Positions 6,457 through 16,337 of a stretch of 20,147 nt of DNA are shown one piece after another. The position numbers and the translations under genes were made by a program. The DNA comes from Clostridia bacterium (lineage in GTDB: Bacteria; Bacillota_A; Clostridia; Christensenellales; Borkfalkiaceae), in the NCBI GenBank assembly GCA_017399665.1, contig JAFQBR010000320.1, positions 1 through 20,147 of the forward strand. The letters are read 5' to 3'. Numbering within the stretch: position 1 is the first letter of the stretch; every line of letters starts with the position of its first letter. The notes under the pieces are model-generated. The model did not search any database. It was not told the DNA's origin and saw nothing but the letters and a program-made list of their open reading frames with translations.

Positions 6457-9207
6457 TTAGTTTTCACTACCTTCGTCGGTGCTTTCTGCGTTTTCAGCCA
6501 CAACTTCTTCTACTGCGTTTTCGCTTACTTGAGCTTCAGTATTTTCTGCGTTTGCTTCTTCAATACCTTCAGCATTTTCTTCGCCTTCGGGAAGTTCTTT
6601 TTCATCTTCTTGATGAGCAACAACGGCAACGGTTACTACCCTTGCACCGTCTACACGCATAACTTTAACGCCCTTGGTATCTCTGCCGATTTTTGAAATA
6701 TCGCAAGCAGGGGTACGAATTACAATGCCGTTATCTGCAATAAGCATAATATCGTTATCTTCTTTAACAAGCTTTAAGCTTACTAAGCGACCTGTTTTTT
6801 CGTTAAATACACCAGCTTTAATACCTTTGCCACCACGAGATTGTAAACGGTAATCTTCAATATCACTACGCTTACCAAAGCCGTTTGAGCTGATAGTGAA
6901 TACGTCGTAACCTTCTTTAACAACGGTCATTTCAACGATTCTATCATCTTCGCTAATAAGCATACAACGAACGCCCTGAGTATCACGGCCCATAGCGCGA
7001 ACGTCTTTTTCGCTAAATCTAATACACTTACCTTCGTAAGACGCTGCTAAAATTTCATCTTCACCAGAAGAAACCTGAACAGAAATAAGCTCGTCGCCAT
7101 CGTTTAGATTAATAGCAATCTTACCGTTCTTTCTTATGCTATCGAATTCAGAAACTGCCGTCTTTTTAATAAGACCGCGACGTGTTGCCATAACGATATA
7201 TTTCTTGCCGTCAACAGCCACTACGTCTTCGTTGTTTTCTGCATTTTCTACGCTAACTTCTGCGTTTTCGGCGGTTTCAACAGCGTTTTCTGCATTTACT
7301 ACTGCGTTTTCTTCGCCATCTTCGCCTTCGGGAAGTTCTTCCACGGTGGGGTTAAGAGGAATAACTGCAGAAACGTGCTCGCCCTCTGCTAAAGGTAATA
7401 GGTTAACAAGCGCTCTGCCCCTTGCCGTCTTCATTGCTTCGGGGATTTCGTAGCCCATTAGTCTGTATACCTTACCGAAGTTTGTAAACATAAGTAGACG
7501 GTCGTGAGTTGAAGAAATAAACATATCTTCAACAAAGTCTTCTTCCTTGGGCTTGTGAGCTGTAACACCCCTACCGCCACGTTTTTGCGTTTTGTATTCT
7601 TCTAAAGAAAGACGCTTGATATAACCTAAGTGAGTTACGCTGATAACAACGTCTTCACGTTTAACAAGGTCTGCAATATCAATTTCAGAAATATCGTAAG
7701 AAAGCTCTGTTTTTCTGGGTGAGGGATATTTATCGCGAAGCTCGATAAGCTCGTTTTTGATAATTGCAAGAATTCTTTCAGGTCTTGCTAAAATATCCTT
7801 AAGGTCTGCCATGATTTTTTCTAATTCTTCAAGTTCAGCCTGTAGCTTTTCAACCTCTAAAGAAGTAAGTCTTTGTAGACGCATATCAAGTATTGCGCCA
7901 GCCTGCTTTTCTGAAAGGTTAAAGCTTTCAACTAAGTTTGCAACAGCTTCCTGACGGTCACGCGAGCGCTTGATTACTGCAATAACTTCATCTATTGAAG
8001 AAAGAGCAATAACTAAACCTTTAACAATATGCTCGCGTTCTTCAGTTTTTGCAAGATCGTATTTTGTTCTTCTTGTTACAACGTCGATTTGGTGTTTAAC
8101 GTACGCTTCAAGAATTTGCTTTAAGTTGAGAACCTTGGGCTCGCCGTCTAATAACGCAAGCAAGGTAATACCGTTACTAACCTGCAATTCTGTGTGTTTA
8201 TATAAAGTATTTAGAAGGACTTGTGGGTTTGCATCCTTTTTGCAGTCGATAACAATTCTCATACCGTGGCGGTCTGATTCGTCGTTGATATCCGCAATGC
8301 CTTCAACACGTTTATCCTTTACAAGTTCTACGATATACTTAATAAGTTTTTCCTTATTAACTTGATAAGGAAGCTCTGTAACTACAATTCTGTGGCGAGT
8401 GCCGTTTGCAAAATCTTCAATTTCGCATCTACTGCGTAAAATTACGCTACCGCGACCTGTTCTGTAAGCGTTTTTAACGCCTGCTCTACCAAGCTGTAAC
8501 GCTCCGGTGGGATAGTCGGGGGCGGGAATATGCTCCATAAGCTCGTCAATGGTAATTTCGGGATTTTCAATAAGCGCGATAGTACCGTTGATAACTTCGG
8601 TTAGGTTGTGGGGGGGGATATTAGTCGCCATACCAACGGCAATACCGTCCGATCCGTTAACCAATAGGTTGGGGAACTTTGCAGGAAGTACGGTGGGTTG
8701 CATTCTGGTATCGTCGAAGTTGGGATAAAAATCAACCGTTTCCTTGTCGATATCGCGAAGCATTTCAACGGCAAGCTTGCTCATTTTTGCTTCGGTATAA
8801 CGGTAAGCTGCTGGGGGATCGCCGTCCACCGAGCCAAAGTTACCGTGGCCGTCTACCAAGGGAAGATTGATAGAGAAATCTTGCGCTAAACGAACTAATG
8901 CGTCGTAAACTGAGCTATCGCCGTGGGGGTGGTATTTACCAAGAACGTCACCGACGATTGCAGCACATTTTTTGTACGCCTTTTCTGGGGTTAAGCCCAT
9001 TTCGTTCATAGCGTAAAGTATTCTTCTGTGAACGGGCTTTAATCCGTCGCGCACGTCGGGAATAGCACGTGATACGTTAACTGCCATTGCGTATGCGATA
9101 AAGGACTTTTTAAGCTCGTTATCTACTTCAATATTTATAATATTAGTCTGCTCTAATGTTTTACGAAATTCATCTGTTAAAGCAGAGTCAAATTCTTTTT
9201 TAGCCAT
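6457..9207 (-). CDS. gyrA: DNA gyrase subunit A
   Basis: GyrA is the breakage-reunion subunit of the A2B2 gyrase that introduces negative supercoils. The winged-helix region has Y137 in [10 protein letters not shown] as the catalytic tyrosine. The quinolone-determining segment [10 protein letters not shown] has S98 and D102 in the positions of E. coli S83 and D87, so it looks sensitive-type. A GyrA-box-like QKRGGRG starts at residue 541 in the C-terminal beta-propeller and separates it from ParC. The 916 aa are longer than the usual 800-875. The excess is an acidic Asn/Glu/Ala-rich insert at about residues 620-663 and a similar tail at about 870-916, both opening with ELPEGE. The start has GGAG nine bases upstream. 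It lies 23 bp after gyrB, so they form an operon. Confidence 0.97.
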   Translation of the reverse strand: MAKKEFDSALTDEFRKTLEQTNIINIEVDNELKKSFIAYAMAVNVSRAIPDVRDGLKPVHRRILYAMNEMGLTPEKAYKKCAAIVGDVLGKYHPHGDSSVYDALVRLAQDFSINLPLVDGHGNFGSVDGDPPAAYRYTEAKMSKLAVEMLRDIDKETVDFYPNFDDTRMQPTVLPAKFPNLLVNGSDGIAVGMATNIPPHNLTEVINGTIALIENPEITIDELMEHIPAPDYPTGALQLGRAGVKNAYRTGRGSVILRSRCEIEDFANGTRHRIVVTELPYQVNKEKLIKYIVELVKDKRVEGIADINDESDRHGMRIVIDCKKDANPQVLLNTLYKHTELQVSNGITLLALLDGEPKVLNLKQILEAYVKHQIDVVTRRTKYDLAKTEEREHIVKGLVIALSSIDEVIAVIKRSRDRQEAVANLVESFNLSEKQAGAILDMRLQRLTSLEVEKLQAELEELEKIMADLKDILARPERILAIIKNELIELRDKYPSPRKTELSYDISEIDIADLVKREDVVISVTHLGYIKRLSLEEYKTQKRGGRGVTAHKPKEEDFVEDMFISSTHDRLLMFTNFGKVYRLMGYEIPEAMKTARGRALVNLLPLAEGEHVSAVIPLNPTVEELPEGEDGEENAVVNAENAVETAENAEVSVENAENNEDVVAVDGKKYIVMATRRGLIKKTAVSEFDSIRKNGKIAINLNDGDELISVQVSSGEDEILAASYEGKCIRFSEKDVRAMGRDTQGVRCMLISEDDRIVEMTVVKEGYDVFTISSNGFGKRSDIEDYRLQSRGGKGIKAGVFNEKTGRLVSLKLVKEDNDIMLIADNGIVIRTPACDISKIGRDTKGVKVMRVDGARVVTVAVVAHQEDEKELPEGEENAEGIEEANAENTEAQVSENAVEEVVAENAESTDEGSEN
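6578..6599 (-). repeat. 22-nt direct repeat in gyrA, copy in the C-terminal tail
   Basis: Identical over 22 nt to 7319-7340. It encodes the ELPEGE that opens the acidic tail of GyrA. The identity is in DNA as well as protein, which suggests a recent internal duplication or gene conversion. Confidence 0.85.
7319..7340 (-). repeat. 22-nt direct repeat in gyrA, copy in the propeller insert
   Basis: Partner of 6578-6599, about 740 bp away in the same frame. It encodes ELPEGE at the start of the acidic insert inside the GyrA C-terminal domain. Confidence 0.85.
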
Positions 9208-9230
9208 ATATAAATACTCCTTTAATCGAC

Positions 9231-11159
<1,929 letters not shown>

Positions 11160-11298
11160 TTAAAGCCCTTTTTTATTTGGGGCAAATAACCATACTTTTG
11201 TTTTTTGAGCATTTTTTAGCAAAAGGTTTTTTAAACTTGCATTTTACATACGTTTAAACACTTTTGCGCCATGTCCCATTTTTAGCAGTATATTATAT

Positions 11299-11327
11299 AT
11301 TATATAATATAAGGTAAATTTTGTAAA
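11299..11327 (-). promoter_or_regulatory. Probable gyrB promoter
   Basis: On the minus strand, TTTACA (11327..11322), a 17-bp spacer and TATAAT (11304..11299) give a strong sigma-A promoter. Transcription would start near 11292, leaving a leader of about 145 nt before gyrB. The area has several overlapping TATA-like hexamers, so the exact -10 is a choice. Confidence 0.65.
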
Positions 11328-11384
11328 GTAAAAAATTAAATTTTTTGCTTTAAATATTAAAAAAAATATCTTTTATAAAGATAT

Positions 11385-11393
11385 TTATCCACA
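11385..11393 (+). promoter_or_regulatory. Single perfect DnaA box
   Basis: TTATCCACA is an exact match to the DnaA box consensus, in an AT-rich stretch upstream of gyrB. No second clear box was found within the gap, so this is not called an origin. It could be a titration or regulatory site, or chance. Confidence 0.45.
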
Positions 11394-11543
11394 TTTTGTT
11401 AACTTTTGCTTTTTCTGCTTAAAAAATTGCCGTTTTTTATTGTGTTTTTTGCATTTTTATATCTCGTAAAAGCTCATTTTTTTTAAATTGTTTTAATAAA
11501 TACTTACGTTTTTTATGTTTACACAACCATTCCATATAAATAA

Positions 11544-11619
11544 GGCTCTGTCACAACAAAGGGTTGACTAAAGAACTTTTATCTCTTAAAAAAAATCAAC
11601 CATTGTTTGTGACATCGCC
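11544..11619. mobile_element. 76-bp MITE-like element with terminal inverted repeats and 8-bp target duplication
   Basis: The left end reads GGCTCTGTCACAACAAAGGG then TTGA. The right end, reverse-complemented, reads GGCGATGTCACAAACAATGG then TTGA. Both start with GGC and share TGTCACAA and GGTTGA at the same spacing. The two ends are flanked immediately outside by the identical octamer ATAAATAA (11536-11543 and 11620-11627), as expected for a target-site duplication. Ends beginning GGCTCT with 8-bp duplications are typical of ISL3-family elements, so an ISL3-related transposase is the likely mobiliser. The flanks are AT-rich, so chance identity is not excluded. The element has no coding capacity and could also act as a hairpin. 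Confidence 0.65.
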
Positions 11620-11641
11620 ATAAATAAAAAGCTTTTTTTTA

Positions 11642-11669
11642 TTGACTTTTTAAACAAATTTGATATAAT
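11642..11669 (+). promoter_or_regulatory. Promoter of the aldo/keto reductase gene
   Basis: TTGACT (11642-11647), a 16-bp spacer and TATAAT (11664-11669), with TG one base before the -10 box (extended -10). It starts 22 bp past the MITE-like element, so the insertion sits directly upstream of the -35 box. Confidence 0.75.
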
Positions 11670-11745
11670 TAAATAAAATCACGACTAATTTTCGCGCCTT
11701 TTAAGCGATTTTTGCCTTGTTTTACGAGGTATTATTCATTAAAAA

Positions 11746-11762
11746 AGGGCTATTTTTGCCCT
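11746..11762 (+). promoter_or_regulatory. Small hairpin just before the ribosome binding site
   Basis: AGGGC (11746-11750) pairs with GCCCT (11758-11762) around a T-rich loop, ending four bases before GGAG. It could modulate translation of the aldo/keto reductase. It is short and may be incidental. Confidence 0.35.
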
Positions 11763-11775
11763 ATTGGAGATTATT

Positions 11776-12906
11776 ATGAGCGCTTTTAACAACGAACTTA
11801 TTAAAAAATTACCCAAAAACTTTGGCTTTGGCTGTATGCGCCTTCCCATGAAAAATGATGAAGTTGACTATGAAGAGTTTATAAAAATGGCGGATGCTTT
11901 TGTTGACGCCGGCTTTAATTACTTCGATACAGCTCACGGATATATTGACGGTAAAAGTGAAATTGCCATTCGCGAATGCGTTTCTAAACGCTACCCCCGT
12001 GAAAGTTTTATTTTAACCAATAAGCTTTCCGGCTGGTTCTTTAAAAGCGAAGAAGAGGTTAAACCGTTGTTTGAAAGCCAGCTTAAAGCCTGTGGTGTTG
12101 ATTATTTCGACTTTTATCTTATGCATGCGCAAGGTAGGGGCAACTTCCCCCACTTTAAGGCGTGCAGGGCTTACGAGCAGGCTTTTGAGCTTAAAAAAGA
12201 GGGCAAGGTTAAACACGTTGGGCTTTCTTTCCACGATAGCGCAGATTATCTTGACCAAATACTTACAGAATACCCCGAAATTGAAATCGTTCAAATTCAG
12301 TTTAACTACCTAGACTTTGAAGACGCTGAAGTTCAGTCTAAGGCGTGCTATGACGTTTGTGTAAAACACGGCAAACCAACTATCGTTATGGAACCCGTAA
12401 AAGGCGGTCAGCTTGCAAAGCTACCAAAGCAAGCGCAGGAAGTGTTTAAAAAGCTTGGCGATTTATCACCTGCAAGCTATGCCGTTAGATTTGCTTGTAG
12501 CTACGAAAACAACGTTATGACTCTTTCCGGTATGAGTGATTTAAAGCAAATGCAGGATAATCTTTCTTATATGAAGCAATTTAAACCTCTAGATGAAAAA
12601 GAATATAAGGCGATAGATGAGGTTAAAGAACTTTTAGAAAAACTTAAAGTTATTCCCTGCACCGCTTGCCGTTACTGTACGGACGGTTGCCCACAGAAAA
12701 TTCTTATTCCCGACCTGTTTGCTTGCTATAACGACCAAAAGGTGTTCGACGGCGTTTCTCGCCAATGGCATTATAACGTAAATACCAAAAACAACGGAAA
12801 AGCAAGTGACTGTATTAAATGCGGGGCTTGCGAAGATATTTGCCCACAGCATTTAAAAATAAGAGATTTGCTTGAAGAGGTTGCAAAAGAGTTTGAAAAG
12901 AATTAA
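11776..12906 (+). CDS. Aldo/keto reductase with two C-terminal 4Fe-4S motifs
   Basis: The N-terminal TIM-barrel domain reduces carbonyl compounds. The catalytic tetrad is visible at the classical spacing: D51 and Y56 in FDTAHGYIDG, K83 in LTNKLSGW, and H117 in YLMHAQG. The C-terminal part carries two cysteine clusters of the CxxCxxCxxxCP type, C295/C298/C301/C305 and C346/C349/C352/C356, which should bind two 4Fe-4S clusters. This architecture is common in anaerobic Clostridia and suggests electron exchange with ferredoxin-like partners. The substrate is unknown. The chosen start is ATG at 11776, with GGAG six bases upstream. An in-frame TTG at 11764 would overlap that site and is less likely. 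A terminator follows at 12990. Confidence 0.92.
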   Translation: MSAFNNELIKKLPKNFGFGCMRLPMKNDEVDYEEFIKMADAFVDAGFNYFDTAHGYIDGKSEIAIRECVSKRYPRESFILTNKLSGWFFKSEEEVKPLFESQLKACGVDYFDFYLMHAQGRGNFPHFKACRAYEQAFELKKEGKVKHVGLSFHDSADYLDQILTEYPEIEIVQIQFNYLDFEDAEVQSKACYDVCVKHGKPTIVMEPVKGGQLAKLPKQAQEVFKKLGDLSPASYAVRFACSYENNVMTLSGMSDLKQMQDNLSYMKQFKPLDEKEYKAIDEVKELLEKLKVIPCTACRYCTDGCPQKILIPDLFACYNDQKVFDGVSRQWHYNVNTKNNGKASDCIKCGACEDICPQHLKIRDLLEEVAKEFEKN

Positions 12907-12930
12907 AACTTGATAAAAATAGCAAAAAAC

Positions 12931-12953
12931 CGCCCTATAAGGCGATTATCGAC
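12931..12953 (+). repeat. Dispersed intergenic element, copy 2
   Basis: CTATAAGGCGATTATC (12935-12950) differs from copy 1 at one base of the 16-nt core. The left flank CGCC with GGCG can form a hairpin around CTATAA. It lies between the reductase stop and its terminator, in the gene's direction. Confidence 0.6.
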
Positions 12954-12989
12954 CATTTACTTTTTTAAAAGATGGCACATTAAACAACC

Positions 12990-13027
12990 AAACCGAGTAA
13001 AAAAAGTTGTTTTTACTCGGTTTTTTT
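12990..13027 (+). terminator. Terminator of the aldo/keto reductase gene
   Basis: A 14-bp perfect stem (12990-13003 with 13010-13023, core ACCGAGT/ACTCGGT), a six-base loop AAGTTG and a run of seven T. Confidence 0.9.
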
Positions 13028-13096
13028 ATTCGCTCTTTTACCATTTGTTTTTTATTTTTTGCGCTTTGCGGTTTTTATCAAAGCAAAATAATACCA

Positions 13097-13174
13097 ATTA
13101 TACTAATTAAAAAGGTAAAAAAAGATGAAAAACACTTTAAAAATAATTGAATATTTTTAAAAAATTAGTATAAT
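13097..13174. promoter_or_regulatory. Flavodiiron gene promoter with a 12-nt inverted repeat reaching the -10 box
   Basis: The promoter is TTGAAT (13147-13152), a 16-bp spacer and TATAAT (13169-13174). ATTATACTAATT (13097-13108) is an exact inverted copy of AATTAGTATAAT (13163-13174), which contains the -10 box. ACC and GGT lie just outside the two arms. The arms are 54 bp apart. This could be a pair of operator half-sites, but the base composition makes chance plausible. The ribosome binding site GAGG (13195-13198) lies eight bases before ATG. No other element is seen in the gap after 13027. Confidence 0.5.
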
Positions 13175-13206
13175 AATGGTAGAAATTAATATGTGAGGTA
13201 TACAAA

Positions 13207-14994
13207 ATGAATGTAACCAAGGATGTAAAATATATTGGCGTTAACGACCATAACGTTGACCTTTTTGAAGGTCAGTACGTTGTACCTAACGGCATGGCAT
13301 ATAACTCTTACGTTATTATGGATAGCAAGATTGCAGTTATGGATACCGTTGATGCAAATTTTACGCACGAATGGCTAGATAATTTACAAAACGCACTAGA
13401 CGGCAAAAAACCCGACTACCTTATTGTTCAACACATGGAGCCTGACCATTCAGCAAATATTTTAAACTTTGCAAATACCTATCCTAACGCCACTATCGTT
13501 TCTTCATCAAAGGCGTTTATCATGATGAAAAACTTTTTTGGAACAGATTTTGAAGATAGAAGAATAGTCGTTGGCGAAGGCGACACTCTTTCACTTGGCA
13601 AACATAACCTAACCTTTGTAACAGCACCAATGGTGCACTGGCCCGAAGTTATTGTTACCTACGATTCAACAGATAAAATTTTATTCTCTGCGGACGGATT
13701 TGGTAAATTTGGCGCTTTAGACGTTGAAGAAGACTGGGCTTGCGAAGCGCGCAGATATTATATCGGTATCGTTGGTAAATACGGCGCTCAAGTTCAAGCT
13801 TTATTAAAAAAGGCTAGCGGTCTTGATATTTCTATTATTTGCCCATTACACGGACCTATTCTAACCGAAAATTTAGGTTATTATATTAACCTTTACAACA
13901 CTTGGTCAAGCTACCAGCCCGAAGAAGAGGGAATAGTTATTGCTTACACCTCTATTTACGGCAACACCAAAAAGGCTGTTAATTTACTTGCCGAAAAGTT
14001 AAAAGCATACGGCGCGCCAAAGGTTGTTGTTAACGATCTTGCTCGCTGCGATATGGCAGAGGCTGTTGAAGATGCGTTTAGATACAGCAAAATTGTTTTT
14101 GCTACGACCACATATAATGCAGATATCTTCCCCTTTATGCGTGAATTTATTGAGCATTTAACAGAACGTAGTTTTAAAAACCGCACGGTTGCATTTATTG
14201 AAAACGGAAGCTGGGCACCCCTTGCTACTAAAGTAATGAAGTCTATGCTTGAAAACAGCAAAAACTTAACCTATGCGGAAAATAGCGTTACCCTACTTTC
14301 TGCTTTAAACGAAACAAGCACAGCGCAAATAGACGAGCTTGCAAAAGAACTTTGCAAAGACTATATTGCAAAAAGTGAAAGCGCAAATAAAAACGATCTT
14401 ACTGCTCTATTTAATATCGGTTACGGTCTTTACGTTGTTACTTCTAACGACGGACGTAAGGATAACGGCCTTATCGTTAATACAGTAAGCCAAGTTACAA
14501 GCTCACCCAACCAAATTGCAGTTACTATTAATAAAGAAAATTATTCACACCATATTATTAAACAAACGGGTAAAATGAACGTTAACTGCTTAACGGTTGA
14601 AGCACCCTTTGCCGTTTTTGAAGCCTTTGGCTTTGTTAGCGGAAGAGTTGTTGATAAGTTTGCAAACTGCACCCCATTACGCTCTGATAACGGACTTGTG
14701 TTCTTACCCAGATATATTAATTCATTTATGTCTTTAAAGGTAGAACAGTACGTTGACCTTGGTACTCACGGTATGTTTATTTGTTCTGTTACAGAAGCCC
14801 GCGTTATTTCTGATAAGGAAACTATGACCTACACCTATTACCAAAATAACGTAAAACCCAAGCCAGAAACGGAAGGCAAGAAGGGCTTTGTTTGCAAGGT
14901 TTGCGGTTGGGTTTACGAAGGCGATACACTACCTGAAGATATCGTTTGCCCATTATGTAAGCACGGATATAACGACTTTGAAGAAATTAAATAA
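13207..14994 (+). CDS. Flavodiiron protein (FprA type) fused to flavin reductase and rubredoxin-like domains
   Basis: Flavodiiron proteins reduce O2 to water or NO to N2O in the cytoplasm of anaerobes. Residues 1 to about 240 form the metallo-beta-lactamase-like diiron domain, with ligands H76, E78 and D80 in HMEPDH, then H144, D163 and H215. A flavodoxin domain starts at about 243 (IVIAYTSIYGNTKKAV) and binds FMN. Residues about 395-545 resemble a flavin reductase (NIGYGLYVVTS, NGLIVNTVSQVT). The C-terminus (about 558-595) has C563/C566 and C581/C584. Only 14 residues separate the two CxxC pairs, as in the short rubredoxin-like domain of rubrerythrin. In Moorella, a flavin reductase-rubredoxin protein (Hrb) donates electrons from NADH to FprA. 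Here the same parts are one 595-aa chain, so a self-contained NAD(P)H-driven reductase is inferred. Confidence 0.95.
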   Translation: MNVTKDVKYIGVNDHNVDLFEGQYVVPNGMAYNSYVIMDSKIAVMDTVDANFTHEWLDNLQNALDGKKPDYLIVQHMEPDHSANILNFANTYPNATIVSSSKAFIMMKNFFGTDFEDRRIVVGEGDTLSLGKHNLTFVTAPMVHWPEVIVTYDSTDKILFSADGFGKFGALDVEEDWACEARRYYIGIVGKYGAQVQALLKKASGLDISIICPLHGPILTENLGYYINLYNTWSSYQPEEEGIVIAYTSIYGNTKKAVNLLAEKLKAYGAPKVVVNDLARCDMAEAVEDAFRYSKIVFATTTYNADIFPFMREFIEHLTERSFKNRTVAFIENGSWAPLATKVMKSMLENSKNLTYAENSVTLLSALNETSTAQIDELAKELCKDYIAKSESANKNDLTALFNIGYGLYVVTSNDGRKDNGLIVNTVSQVTSSPNQIAVTINKENYSHHIIKQTGKMNVNCLTVEAPFAVFEAFGFVSGRVVDKFANCTPLRSDNGLVFLPRYINSFMSLKVEQYVDLGTHGMFICSVTEARVISDKETMTYTYYQNNVKPKPETEGKKGFVCKVCGWVYEGDTLPEDIVCPLCKHGYNDFEEIK

Positions 14995-15012
14995 TACTTT
15001 AAAAGTATAACT

Positions 15013-15049
15013 AAAAGACCGATACGCTTTGTTCGTATCGGTCTTTTTT
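15013..15049 (+). terminator. Terminator of the flavodiiron gene (also usable by the convergent gene)
   Basis: A perfect 14-bp stem, AAAAGACCGATACG (15013-15026) with CGTATCGGTCTTTT (15034-15047), a seven-base loop and a T-run. The A-rich left arm gives a U-run on the other strand too. Confidence 0.9.
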
Positions 15050-15074
15050 GTTATCAAAATATTAGTTTTTTTTA

Positions 15075-15103
15075 AAAATGTGGGGCTATAAGTCGGTTAT
15101 TCG
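15075..15103 (+). repeat. Dispersed intergenic element, copy 3
   Basis: GTGGGGCTATAAGTCGGTTATT (15080-15101, split here only by description) follows an A-run. GTGGGGCTATAAGTCG is identical to copy 1. It lies between convergent genes, past the flavodiiron terminator. Confidence 0.6.
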
Positions 15104-15130
15104 CACTTTCGTGTTAATAATACACAACAG

Positions 15131-15433
15131 CTATTCTATTGTTTCAATATAAAAGCTAACCGGTCTAAATCCGTCGTTACAGGAAATCATAGCAGAATGA
15201 GGATTTTTCATCCACCCGTCGTAAAAATTTCCACCGCCGTTTGCTAGCACTTCAACAAATTCTTTCATGCTTTGCCATGCACTTTCGCAAAGATTATCAG
15301 GTCTTTTTGCATCCTCGCTAATAAACACGTCGCCTACTTTTACGTCGCAGGTATGTTCTATTGCATTTTCATATATTGCGGAAAGATCGCTGTGATTTAC
15401 CGCCCTTATCGCGGTTATTTTTACCTTTTTCAT
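15131..15433 (-). CDS. TIGR04076-family small protein
   Basis: A 100-residue cytoplasmic protein of the uncharacterised TIGR04076 family. Family features are the N-terminal KVKITAIRA strand, CDVKVGDVFISED near residues 29-41, ESAWQSMKEFVEVLANGG around 50-67, and a C-terminal WMKNPHSAMISCNDGFRPVSFYIE. Three cysteines (about 29, 49 and 85) occupy positions typical of the family. No reaction is known. The start has AGGG eight bases upstream and lies 4 bp after the stop of the membrane protein gene at 15438, so the two are co-transcribed. Confidence 0.8.
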   Translation of the reverse strand: MKKVKITAIRAVNHSDLSAIYENAIEHTCDVKVGDVFISEDAKRPDNLCESAWQSMKEFVEVLANGGGNFYDGWMKNPHSAMISCNDGFRPVSFYIETIE

Positions 15434-15437
15434 ACTG

Positions 15438-16280
15438 TTATCCCTTTTTCTTTTTAGAACCTATATGCTTTAAAAATATTTCGCTATCGTAAGGGGGAAC
15501 TATAATAAAAAACTGCTCGCCCGCCCTTTCAAAATTGATTTTTACTGATTTTTTCACCGAAAAAGAGCCGTTTGAACGCTGTTTTACGGCAAAATTAGAA
15601 TATGGCTTGTCGGTAATATATTTTGGTTTATTCCAAGCGTTAAAAACAATTCTTTTTTCTATTATCTCAAAGCCCTTAAACCATGTTTTTTCAAGGGCAA
15701 ACACCGTTTGCATATCTGCAAGCATAACCCTATCGCCTTCGGTAAAAATTTTAACGGATGCGTTTATATAATCAAACGCCCGCGTTGCAGCTCTTTCTTT
15801 ACCGCCTTTCGTGCTGTAAACGTAAAGAAATACGTCTATTGGGGTTGCATTTTGCGGTATTTTTAAAAATTTATCACTTTCCTTTGCTATTTGGTCGCCA
15901 CTTTTTAAAAGATTTTTATATTCTTCAGATGTTGCAACCTGCTTTGCGCGTTTTTTCTTATAAATGGTTAAGCAACTACCAATAATTAAAAACAAACAAC
16001 CAAAGCCAAACAAAATATATCTTTCAGGCGGAATTTTTTGACCTTCACTCAGTTGAGTTAGCTCCATAAAAAATATTCCCAAAAATACGCTAGCTAGAAC
16101 AAGTAGTACCATTCTAAGTATACTTAAAAGGGTGGGAAGCTGAGCTTTCTTTTCAAGCTCGTTTAAGTGATTTGTGTAATCTTCTTGTTTTTGTATAATA
16201 GTTTTATCTAGCTCGCGCTCTATTATACTAGAACTTTTACTTGCGCGGGTATACAAGTCAACTGAAAAAATATCTTTCAT
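15438..16280 (-). CDS. Unrecognised two-helix membrane protein
   Basis: I do not recognise this 280-aa protein. An N-terminal polar segment (about 1-45, possibly coiled, rich in Glu/Lys) is followed by two hydrophobic helices at about 49-74 and 87-106. A soluble domain of about 170 residues ends in a Lys-rich tail, SKKKKG. The soluble part has alternating strands (VDVFLYVYS, SVKIFTEGDRVMLADMQTVFALEK, FSVKKSVKINF, FFIIVPPYDSEIF) that suggest a PH-like or other beta-rich membrane-anchored domain, but this is a guess from pattern. GGAG seven bases before ATG supports the start. It heads a short operon with the TIGR04076 gene. The terminator at 16299-16334 separates it from the M50 gene upstream. 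Confidence 0.75.
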   Translation of the reverse strand: MKDIFSVDLYTRASKSSSIIERELDKTIIQKQEDYTNHLNELEKKAQLPTLLSILRMVLLVLASVFLGIFFMELTQLSEGQKIPPERYILFGFGCLFLIIGSCLTIYKKKRAKQVATSEEYKNLLKSGDQIAKESDKFLKIPQNATPIDVFLYVYSTKGGKERAATRAFDYINASVKIFTEGDRVMLADMQTVFALEKTWFKGFEIIEKRIVFNAWNKPKYITDKPYSNFAVKQRSNGSFSVKKSVKINFERAGEQFFIIVPPYDSEIFLKHIGSKKKKG

Positions 16281-16298
16281 TTTTTATCTCCAATATGT

Positions 16299-16334
16299 AA
16301 AAAATGGGGCTATAAGTCGATAAACCCCATTTTT
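16299..16334 (-). terminator. Terminator after the M50 protease gene, holding dispersed element copy 4 in its loop
   Basis: AAAAATGGGG (16300-16309) pairs perfectly with CCCCATTTTT (16325-16334). The A-run on the left provides a U-run for minus-strand transcripts, just past the protease stop. The loop carries CTATAAGTCGATAAA, a copy of the dispersed element (GGGGCTATAAGTCGAT is identical to copy 1). Here the element is part of a terminator hairpin. Confidence 0.8.
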
Positions 16335-16337
16335 GAA

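Noticed and set aside
7136..7453. Plus-strand open frames across gyrA and gyrB
   Set aside because: They are antisense shadows created by codon usage in the gyrase genes; their translations are Ser/Thr-rich and have no recognisable domain.
12910..13110. A 66-codon open frame after the aldo/keto reductase
   Set aside because: It runs straight through the strong terminator and a dispersed repeat and has no ribosome binding site.
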